Source of the DNA: Bacteroidales bacterium
Lineage (GTDB): Bacteria > Bacteroidota > Bacteroidia > Bacteroidales > UBA932
Assembly: GCA_017429885.1 (NCBI GenBank)
Contig: JAFROA010000416.1
Location: 1 to 5,459, forward strand
Reading direction: 5' to 3'
DNA: 5,459 nt
Part shown: piece by piece, positions 1 to 5,459 of the stretch
Layout of the letters: the number at the start of each line of letters is the position of its first letter
Position numbering within the stretch: position 1 is the first letter of the stretch
Notes under the pieces: generated by a model
Seen by the model: the letters and a program-made list of their open reading frames with translations, nothing else
Database searches by the model: none
Told to the model about the DNA's origin: nothing
Position numbers and translations under genes: made by a program

Positions 1-378
1 GGAATGGCCCGTAATGAGGCAGGTCTTAAGAAGGCCATTGAGGAAATCAAGGCTCTTAAGAAAGAATTCTATGAGGATGTTTGTGTTCCCGGAGAGCAGA
101 ACCAGTTCAACCAGGAGCTTGAGAAAGCTTTGAGGCTTGAGGACTTCTTCGAGATCGGAGAGTTGATGGCCCGTGACGCTCTCAACAGGAACGAGTCCTG
201 CGGTGGCCATTTCCGTGAGGAAAGCCAGACCGAGGAAGGAGAGGCCAAGAGGGATGACGCTAACTACATGTACGTCGCCGCTTGGGAGTACAAAGGTGAG
301 GATAAGGAGCCTGAACTCCATAAGGAGCCTCTCAAGTACGAGTTTATCGAAGTTAAAACCAGAAACTACAAAGAATAA
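1..378 (+). CDS. sdhA: Succinate dehydrogenase/fumarate reductase flavoprotein subunit, C-terminal part (5' truncated by window)
   Basis: This is the C-terminal 125 residues of the FAD-bearing catalytic subunit that interconverts succinate and fumarate on the cytoplasmic face of the membrane. Base 1 is already in frame, so the Met at base 4 is internal and not the start. The FAD-binding and main substrate-binding parts lie outside the window. What is visible is the helical C-terminal region with the family signature NESCGGHFRE (bases 190-219), then an EEGEAKRDD stretch and a YVAAWEY strand. This is the form I recall from Bacteroidota and actinobacterial enzymes paired with a single cytochrome b subunit. 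The TAA stop is 6 nt before the sdhB start, so the two genes are co-transcribed. The usual upstream partner, sdhC/frdC, would be to the left. The sequence cannot say whether the physiological direction is fumarate reduction (frdA) or succinate oxidation; in anaerobic Bacteroidales fumarate reduction is usual. Confidence 0.94.
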   Translation, partial: GMARNEAGLKKAIEEIKALKKEFYEDVCVPGEQNQFNQELEKALRLEDFFEIGELMARDALNRNESCGGHFREESQTEEGEAKRDDANYMYVAAWEYKGEDKEPELHKEPLKYEFIEVKTRNYKE

Positions 379-384
379 CCGGAT

Positions 385-1164
385 ATGGATTTCAATCTTA
401 AGATATGGCGTCAAAAGAACGCCCATGAGAAGGGTCATTTCGAGACCTACCACATCTCTGGAATTGAGGAGGATGCCTCCTTCCTCGAGATGCTCGACAT
501 TCTTAATGAGCAACTTATCCGGGAAGGAAACGATCCTGTGGCCGTTGAGAGAGGCTGCCAGAGCAGCGGTCCCGTGTCTTTCGACCATGATTGCCGCGAG
601 GGTATCTGCGGAGCATGCTCATTGTATATTGACGGTCGCGCCCACGGTCCGGATGACCATGTGACAACTTGCCAGCTTTTCATGCGTCATTTCAAGGACG
701 GAGCCACCATCACCGTTGAGCCTTTCAGAAGCCCTGCGTTCCCTATAATCAAAGACTTGGTTGTGGATCGTAGCGCCTTTGACAAGATTCTTCAGGCCGG
801 AGGATTCATCTCTGTCCGTACAGGAGCCGCTCAAGATGGCAACGCTATTCTCATTCCTCACGAGGACGCTGAGAAGAGTATGGATGCCGCCGCTTGCGTT
901 GGTTGCGGAGCTTGCGTGGCCACTTGCAAGAATGGATCAGCCATGTTGTTCGTGGCGGCAAGGGTTTCTTCTCTCGCTTTGCTTCCGCAAGGTCGTCCTG
1001 AGGCGGCAAAAAGGGCTAAGAACATGGTTGCCAAGATGGAAGAACTTGGTTTCGGAGGTTGTACCAACACCAGGGCCTGCGAGATGGAATGCCCTAAGGG
1101 AATATCCATTGACCATATAGCCCGCCTTAACCGCGAGTTCCTTAAAGCGAAGTTCAGGGATTAG
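385..1164 (+). CDS. sdhB: Succinate dehydrogenase/fumarate reductase iron-sulfur subunit
   Basis: This 259-residue subunit carries electrons between FAD in SdhA and the quinone/haem membrane subunit. The N-terminal ferredoxin-like domain holds the [2Fe-2S] ligands C70, C75, C78 and C96, around the motif CREGICGAC. The C-terminal domain has C171-x2-C174-x2-C177-x3-C181 and C226-x5-C232-x3-C236. By homology to E. coli SdhB/FrdB, C171, C174, C177 and C236 bind [4Fe-4S], and C181, C226 and C232 bind [3Fe-4S]. T229 sits where a fourth cysteine would be needed for a 4Fe cluster, which supports the 3Fe assignment. The loop between C78 and C96 is longer than in E. coli, as I recall from Bacteroidota and actinobacterial homologues (motif AHGP...TTCQL). 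The start is the only ATG that gives the normal N-terminus, 6 nt after sdhA; it has no convincing Shine-Dalgarno, only GGA very close to the ATG. The TAG stop overlaps the stop of the convergent glycosyltransferase gene. frdB is an equally valid name. Confidence 0.96.
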   Translation: MDFNLKIWRQKNAHEKGHFETYHISGIEEDASFLEMLDILNEQLIREGNDPVAVERGCQSSGPVSFDHDCREGICGACSLYIDGRAHGPDDHVTTCQLFMRHFKDGATITVEPFRSPAFPIIKDLVVDRSAFDKILQAGGFISVRTGAAQDGNAILIPHEDAEKSMDAAACVGCGACVATCKNGSAMLFVAARVSSLALLPQGRPEAAKRAKNMVAKMEELGFGGCTNTRACEMECPKGISIDHIARLNREFLKAKFRD

Positions 1165-3422
1165 TTACCTTTATTCTTCATAAGGGTCCGGATTATAGAT
1201 ATATAACTCTTCATCTGGACATCACGGTTTTTCCTGCCGAAATTATTAGAATGGTAACGTCTGGCAAGTGTAACAATGTCAGACGTTATCATTTTTAAAT
1301 CCGAATTATTGAAACGGATTACCCATTCCGCTGTCTCTGAACTTTCAAGAGATTCGTCAAAATCGCCTATAATATCATAAACCACCCTGCGGGTCAGAAG
1401 GCATCCAGAGAGCATCCTCCTATATGGATTATGCTGGATTCTCATTTTAGAAGCGTCTTCTTTAGAAACGTCCGAGGAGATAAAGTCCTCTGCCATAAAG
1501 CTCAACATGGAGATTGAATCATCCATAGTCTCCGCAAGTTTCATTATATTGTCAATAGTATTTGGCAGGAGGTGATCATCGGCATCCAAATACATTATCC
1601 ACCGTCCTCTCGAGAGAGCCAGGGCATCATTGCGGGAGGACGCCTGACCACGGTGTGGACGAGAGACAACAGTCCCATGGAAAGAGGTTTTATTGAGCGA
1701 GTCCATAGCCACGCTGACGCTATCATCAGCCGAACCGTCATCAACAATTATTATTTCTATTTTGTATTTCTCAGAAACACAACCCGATATTGCTTCATTA
1801 ATGTATTTGGACGCGTTATAGCAAGGAATGAGGATGCTCAAATCGTAAATTGGTTTGTTTTCCAACCTTCTCCTCCTAATTCCCATAAGGAAAGCATCCA
1901 GCCTTTTCTTTCCCCTTTCTTTCTCATTAAAAAGCGTCTGAACTGAAAGACCCGAACCTTTGATATGCCTGATATCGAGTTCCTTATTTATCGCTTTATA
2001 TTTGATTCCGGAAGAGATTGCCCGAACAATCCATTCTGTGTCATCTCTCATTTTCAAGGATTCATCCAGAAGCCCGATATTATCGAAGACCTTTTTTCTG
2101 ACTAAACAAGATCTAAGGTGGAAAGTGTTATCTTTCAATGACATGTCCAAAATCCTCCTGGAGCCGGAATCAGTATCGTCTATTACGTTTATATCCTGGA
2201 TAAACACAATGTCGATATCAGGATTGTCTTCCAAAACGGCAACCTGTTCAGCGAGTTTACCAGGAAGCCACTCGTCATCGGCATCACAGAAAGCTATATA
2301 GTTTCCCCTTGCTAACCGGATCCCGTCATTTCTCGCGAATACAGCCCCGCGGTTTATGGATGTCCAGACAAATCTAAAGGAACCGACATTTCCGAAAGTA
2401 TCTCTCAGCAGATTGAAACTGTTGTCAGAGGATCCGTCATCAATGACAATCAGTTCCATTGAGTCATCCAGCTGCGGTATAATACTGTCAAGACATCTTG
2501 GTAATGTGGACCAGGAGTTATATGCGGGAATAATGACAGAGACGCTTATATCCTTTTTTTCTTTCGGCCCCACAAAAGATTCCCGGAATACCGATTTCAT
2601 AGCGAAGTAGGAAGTCCTTTCGGGTTCCTTGTTGTCCCCGAAAACCCTCCGGTAAACCTCAATCCATTCGTCAGAAAAGTGTATATCATTGAATTTCCAT
2701 GGTTTAGCCTGTCCGGGAAAGTGAATAACGGCTGCGTTTGACCGGGCATATTCAAGATCCTCCTTGTTGGCGATGCAGTGGGTCATTGAATTCCAAACCC
2801 GGAAATCCACTATCTTCACATGCCCGTCAAAGACAGTATTCATGAGATCTTGTCCGGGGAACATAAGGTTCCGCTCTTTTGAAAGAAAAGCCTTCCAGGC
2901 GGATTGTAAATCAGCCTTTCTGCAAGCTTTAAGATCATAGAGCATGACTCCGGCATTAAAATAGTTGCCAGGATCCGAAAGACCAAGGGATTCAGCGTTC
3001 TGCCTGATAGTAGGAAGCATCAGCGGTCCATAAGAGCAAGCGGCAGCCCAATTGTCTTCCAAATCAATATGATATAGCCTGTCCAGAGGTTTGCGGACAA
3101 GGATATCAGCGTCAAGCCAAAGAACCCTGTCAATATCTTCCGGAAGATAGTCGGCCGCCAATATCCTGTAATAAGTTTCCTTTGATATATAAGACTTTGT
3201 CTTTGCATTGTCAAAATCTGTCGGATCAACCGATATGCTGTAATAGATTCCTCCAGAATATAATACCAGATCATTTATTATTCCGTCCGCTTCCTGAGTC
3301 AAGGATCCCTTCAACATGAACACCCTGTGAGGCTCCTCAGAGGGGTTTGACTTGAAGAAGGAATGAAGCATTACCTCCAGCGGCATGATATAATTGTCAT
3401 TGCAACTAACAAGGAGATTCAT
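1161..3422 (-). CDS. Three-module glycosyltransferase (GT8 + GT2 + GT2)
   Basis: This 753-residue soluble protein is built from three nucleotide-sugar transferase modules. Module 1 (about residues 1-265) is GT8-like: an SCNDNY start, the metal-binding DAD at 104-106 in [12 protein letters not shown] at 156-158, and the C-terminal HFPGQAKPW at 234-242 that closes over UDP in this family. Module 2 (about 291-515) is a GT-A fold GT2 with [16 protein letters not shown] at 327-333, CDADDEW at 379-385 and a DD pair (460-461) at the usual catalytic-base position. Module 3 (about 526-753) is another GT2 with [14 protein letters not shown] at 560-567 and LDADDHLLP at 612-620. It has E696-T697 where module 2 has the DD pair. 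No signal peptide or membrane helix is visible, so action in the cytoplasm is inferred. The ATG follows the stop of the preceding GT2 gene by 1 nt, which suggests translational coupling. Its 3' end overlaps the sdhB stop and carries an antisense terminator-like hairpin. Donors are unknown; GT8 enzymes commonly use UDP-glucose or UDP-galactose. It probably acts on a surface polysaccharide or another glycoconjugate. Confidence 0.9.
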   Translation of the reverse strand: MNLLVSCNDNYIMPLEVMLHSFFKSNPSEEPHRVFMLKGSLTQEADGIINDLVLYSGGIYYSISVDPTDFDNAKTKSYISKETYYRILAADYLPEDIDRVLWLDADILVRKPLDRLYHIDLEDNWAAACSYGPLMLPTIRQNAESLGLSDPGNYFNAGVMLYDLKACRKADLQSAWKAFLSKERNLMFPGQDLMNTVFDGHVKIVDFRVWNSMTHCIANKEDLEYARSNAAVIHFPGQAKPWKFNDIHFSDEWIEVYRRVFGDNKEPERTSYFAMKSVFRESFVGPKEKKDISVSVIIPAYNSWSTLPRCLDSIIPQLDDSMELIVIDDGSSDNSFNLLRDTFGNVGSFRFVWTSINRGAVFARNDGIRLARGNYIAFCDADDEWLPGKLAEQVAVLEDNPDIDIVFIQDINVIDDTDSGSRRILDMSLKDNTFHLRSCLVRKKVFDNIGLLDESLKMRDDTEWIVRAISSGIKYKAINKELDIRHIKGSGLSVQTLFNEKERGKKRLDAFLMGIRRRRLENKPIYDLSILIPCYNASKYINEAISGCVSEKYKIEIIIVDDGSADDSVSVAMDSLNKTSFHGTVVSRPHRGQASSRNDALALSRGRWIMYLDADDHLLPNTIDNIMKLAETMDDSISMLSFMAEDFISSDVSKEDASKMRIQHNPYRRMLSGCLLTRRVVYDIIGDFDESLESSETAEWVIRFNNSDLKMITSDIVTLARRYHSNNFGRKNRDVQMKSYISIIRTLMKNKGN
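1248..1296 (+). terminator. Candidate intrinsic terminator of the sdh operon, inside antisense glycosyltransferase CDS
   Basis: Bases 1248-1263 pair with 1280-1295 to give a 16-bp stem. It includes a perfect 9-bp core (1255-1263 with 1280-1288) and two G-U pairs (1254/1289 and 1249/1294). The loop is 16 nt, and a run of five T (1292-1296) lies at the stem's 3' foot. The hairpin begins 84 nt after the sdhB stop. The two wobble pairs become A-C mismatches on the minus strand, so the structure favours + strand RNA, the direction of the sdh transcript. Weak points are the long loop, the modest GC of the stem and the T run overlapping the lower stem. No better terminator is visible just after sdhB. 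Confidence 0.45.
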
Positions 3423-3423
3423 G

Positions 3424-4434
3424 TCAAAAAAGGGTTTGTGTGAGATAATGTTCGGCAGAAGGGTAGTATCCGGTTTGTTTAATGAACTTGAAGTAGCTCA
3501 AATAAGCTGAAGGGCTATACTTTAAAAGCCATTCTGAATACGTTTCGCAAGAAGACATCGCCCAGATGAAAAACAAGTCAACCGAGCTGTAAAGATCGGG
3601 GAATGCTTTAACTTCATCTATTATGTCTGCGAAAAAAGAGCGGATGAAATCATATTGCCGCTCATTTTCAATGACCAGTTTTCTCGGCACATAATACAAC
3701 CTGGCAAGACCCCAGATACCCCTTGCCTTCAATTCATCACAGAACAAGCGGAAATTCTCGAAATGACGGAATCCTGATCCTGGTTGTGAGACAAGCGAGC
3801 CTGTTCGCTGGCGATAGTGATAAAAAGGTCCCGGAAATATATAACTTTTCTCTTGAAGAATCTCCGCAAGGGAGGTGAAGAAATTGTCTTCAACTCCACC
3901 TTTCAATAATGGAGAACGTATATTATTATCCCTCAAGTATTTCACCTTATAAAGACGTGCCCAGACCACAGGATAGAAACGCGCCTGTACGATCGTCGGA
4001 GAATAATAACCAGCGACGGGTTTTATGAATCCGAAATCTCCGGAAGACTTTCTTTCAGAGGTGTTTCCATATTCTTTATACCAGTTTCGGTTTATTACGA
4101 CATTTTGCCCGGTCCGCAAGGCTGCGTTATTCATTTCTTCCAAATAATTCTGGTCGATCCAGTCGTCAGAGTCCATATAATAGAGATACTCTCCGAGAGC
4201 CATGTCAAGAGCAAGGTTTCTTGCGTACGGAACTCCGTGATTGACATCAAGTTTGACTGGTTTTATCCGGCTATCCCGATTTGCGTAAGATTCAATAATT
4301 GCCCATGATTCGTCTGTTGACCCGTCATCAATACAGAATATTTCCAAATCATGATATGATTGAGACACGATAGAATCGAGACACTCGGACAGGAATGGTG
4401 CTGTATTGTAAACAGGTATGACAACGGAAATCAT
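3424..4434 (-). CDS. Family 2 glycosyltransferase
   Basis: This 336-residue GT-A fold enzyme transfers a sugar from a nucleotide donor to a glycan acceptor in the cytoplasm. The N-terminal two thirds show the full GT2 signature: ISVVIPVYN at 2-10, the nucleotide-binding IDDGSTDES at 35-43, HGVPYARN at 66-73, the metal-binding DSDD at 88-91, and an ED pair (182-183, in GGVEDNFF) for the catalytic base. The YHYRQRTGSL segment (205-214) is typical of bacterial polysaccharide GT2 enzymes. The remaining C-terminal part (about 215-336) is rich in aromatic residues, has no clear transmembrane helix, and may bind acceptor or partner. The ATG gives the standard N-terminus and lies 6 nt after the stop of the upstream gene. 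Its TGA is 1 nt before the next ATG (TGACATG), so it is in one operon with the three-module enzyme. The sugar and linkage cannot be predicted. Confidence 0.92.
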   Translation of the reverse strand: MISVVIPVYNTAPFLSECLDSIVSQSYHDLEIFCIDDGSTDESWAIIESYANRDSRIKPVKLDVNHGVPYARNLALDMALGEYLYYMDSDDWIDQNYLEEMNNAALRTGQNVVINRNWYKEYGNTSERKSSGDFGFIKPVAGYYSPTIVQARFYPVVWARLYKVKYLRDNNIRSPLLKGGVEDNFFTSLAEILQEKSYIFPGPFYHYRQRTGSLVSQPGSGFRHFENFRLFCDELKARGIWGLARLYYVPRKLVIENERQYDFIRSFFADIIDEVKAFPDLYSSVDLFFIWAMSSCETYSEWLLKYSPSAYLSYFKFIKQTGYYPSAEHYLTQTLF

Positions 4435-4440
4435 AATTCT

Positions 4441-5367
4441 CTATGTTTTGAAGTAACGCCAAATCAAATACTTTAACACAGAGGGGGTTTTTCCTCTTAC
4501 AAGGCCCCTTTCCCCGGTTTTAGACAAGACATCTCTTTTGAACAAGAAATTGACGAGGCGCTTCCTGAGAAGCCTTCCTGATAATTCAGGCGTTTCTACC
4601 AATTGTTCCGGTACTAATCCAGGAAAGAGGGAGGACACCACTTTTGAGGCAAGAGAGACTTGAAAACATTTTTTGCCTAATACCGCATTCTCCAGTACGA
4701 TGCCGGAATCAAACGTTTCTTTTGACTTAATTAGATATTTTATTGAAAGAAGCGAAGTGAGGCAACTATCCAGTGAGTGTCCTTCAATTAGATCATCGTA
4801 AAGATTCACCAACGAGAAAAAGGCAAGGTCTTCAGGACAAGAGCGGTTGAATACGGCCTCAGAAACAGGATAATAGGCAGAATGAATATTCAAGATGTCT
4901 CCGTTTACTATCGAGGCCGCAGTCTTTATGGCAGAATCACGATCTTTCTCGGGAACGAGAATCTCTATACGGTCAATCCACCACGGATATTCCGGACAAA
5001 AAGACCACATTGCCATATCCCCTATAACAAGATACCGTAATCCTTTCTCTTTAAATGATTTGATAATATCATGGAATATAACCTCCGTACGCAGGTTCTT
5101 AAAGCGGATGTAGGATAAAACACCATTAAATCTCGGTGCTACGATGTCTGGAAAACTAAGGTCAGGTCTGGTTTTCATCACATAAGCCAACAGGATAATA
5201 AGCTTTATGGGGGCTTTCTCTATGTCCCAGTCCTTAAGAAATGTGTCAAGATCATCTTGTGTTCCGTTCTCCTGCAGGATAAGCCTCATTAAGCCAGGTT
5301 CGATATATCCTATAGACTTGAGAACCTTATCGTAGAGAGTTGTTATTATGTGATAATTCTGTCTCAT
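4441..5367 (-). CDS. NTP_transf_5-like (PF14907) nucleotidyltransferase-family protein with degenerate active site
   Basis: This 308-residue protein resembles the uncharacterised nucleotidyltransferase family NTP_transf_5. The supporting pattern runs in order: a helical N-terminal region (1-85); FHDIIKSFKEKGLRYLVIGDMAMW (98-121, split here as a helix plus strand) where the family has a helix followed by LKG.AL; WWIDRIEILVP (129-139) where it has R...DIDLLV; a PED-L-F-LVNLY segment (178-190) where it has a PE..LL-L helix; and a helical tail with LTSLLSIKYLI and LFPGLVPEQL. In the aligned DxD site R133 and E135 replace the two acids, and I115 replaces the Lys before Gly, so catalysis as in active members is doubtful. 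No signal peptide or membrane span is evident. The ATG overlaps the upstream stop as ATGA, a common coupled start. Members of this family often sit beside glycosyltransferases in polysaccharide or peptide-modification clusters, as here. The family call rests on pattern memory and the role is unknown. Confidence 0.65.
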   Translation of the reverse strand: MRQNYHIITTLYDKVLKSIGYIEPGLMRLILQENGTQDDLDTFLKDWDIEKAPIKLIILLAYVMKTRPDLSFPDIVAPRFNGVLSYIRFKNLRTEVIFHDIIKSFKEKGLRYLVIGDMAMWSFCPEYPWWIDRIEILVPEKDRDSAIKTAASIVNGDILNIHSAYYPVSEAVFNRSCPEDLAFFSLVNLYDDLIEGHSLDSCLTSLLSIKYLIKSKETFDSGIVLENAVLGKKCFQVSLASKVVSSLFPGLVPEQLVETPELSGRLLRKRLVNFLFKRDVLSKTGERGLVRGKTPSVLKYLIWRYFKT

Positions 5368-5459
5368 TCTGACTCAAGTCCGATAAAACCATCCTTTCCG
5401 AGTATCAAGGGACGTGAGAAAGGATCATAAAACCCTTCAATGTGTAGATTCAGGCATCC
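5364..5459 (-). CDS. Unrecognised protein, last 31 residues (gene runs off right edge)
   Basis: Reading the minus strand from the right edge, one frame is open for 31 codons and ends in TGA at 5364-5366, overlapping the ATG of the next gene as ATGA. The peptide contains HIEGFYDPFSRPLILGKDGF and ends in GLESE. I do not recognise the family. The open frame up to the edge, protein-like composition and exact ATGA junction support a real upstream gene of the same operon. It is too short to assign a function. Confidence 0.6.
   Translation of the reverse strand, partial: GCLNLHIEGFYDPFSRPLILGKDGFIGLESE

Noticed and set aside
173..664. 163-codon + strand open frame across the sdhA/sdhB junction
   Set aside because: It crosses two certain genes in another frame, and its product is Arg/Ser/Thr-rich with no recognisable motif. 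It is a shadow frame.
1186..1232. Possible hairpin GTCCGG/CTGGAC followed by a T run as the sdh terminator
   Set aside because: Only 6 bp with one G-U pair, a loop over 20 nt, and the T run begins several bases after the stem. The 1248-1296 hairpin is much stronger.
1572..1946. 124-codon + strand open frame opposite the large glycosyltransferase
   Set aside because: It lies wholly antisense to well-supported GT2 module sequence and has no family motif. It is a shadow of minus-strand codon structure.
3020..3274. 84-codon minus-strand open frame inside the GT8 module
   Set aside because: It is a different frame of the same strand as a clear GT8 domain with intact motifs, so a chance open frame and not a frameshifted gene.
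1161..3422. Possibility that the 753-residue frame is an artefactual fusion of neighbouring genes
   Set aside because: The frame is continuous through both linkers with no stop or frameshift, and no convincing internal start stands just before either GT2 module, so a true fusion is the simpler reading.
1..5459. Mobile elements, CRISPR arrays, tRNA or rRNA genes, attachment sites
   Set aside because: No transposase-like frame, direct repeat array, or tRNA/rRNA-like sequence was seen; nearly every base is accounted for by coding sequence.

Overview
The window looks like a piece of a Bacteroidota (probably Bacteroidales) chromosome. The clearest pointer is the succinate dehydrogenase/fumarate reductase pair on the left. 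Its flavoprotein tail and iron-sulfur protein are of the type fed by a single cytochrome b subunit (sdhC-sdhA-sdhB order in Bacteroidota). The near absence of Shine-Dalgarno sequences at the gene starts fits the same phylum. A more precise host cannot be read from this sequence.

Layout. On the + strand, bases 1-378 are the last 125 codons of sdhA/frdA, and 385-1164 is a complete sdhB/frdB. All expected cluster cysteines are present. The rest of the window (1161-5459) is a tightly packed minus-strand operon, read right to left: (i) the last 31 codons of an unrecognised protein entering from the right edge; (ii) a 308-residue protein resembling the NTP_transf_5 (PF14907) nucleotidyltransferase-like family, but with its expected catalytic acids replaced; (iii) a 336-residue family 2 glycosyltransferase; (iv) a 753-residue three-module glycosyltransferase (GT8 + GT2 + GT2). 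Junctions in the operon are ATGA (4-nt overlap), a 6-nt gap and a 1-nt gap, so the genes are probably co-transcribed and translationally coupled.

The two blocks converge, and their stop codons overlap (1161-1164), leaving no intergenic space. The best candidate terminator for the sdh transcript is a 16-bp hairpin with a T run at 1248-1296. It lies inside the antisense coding sequence of the large glycosyltransferase, so that stretch would do two jobs.

Working together: SdhA/SdhB interconvert fumarate and succinate and pass electrons through the FAD and Fe-S centres to a membrane cytochrome b encoded outside the window. The minus-strand genes look like an accessory glycan-assembly or glycosylation cluster. 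It would offer up to four glycosyltransferase active sites in two polypeptides, plus a nucleotidyltransferase-like protein that may be non-catalytic. The glycan or acceptor cannot be deduced. The most interesting items are the three-module enzyme, the degenerate nucleotidyltransferase-like protein beside it, and the terminator embedded in the antisense gene. There is no RNA gene, mobile element or CRISPR array that I can support, and no stretch over 300 bases lacks a gene.
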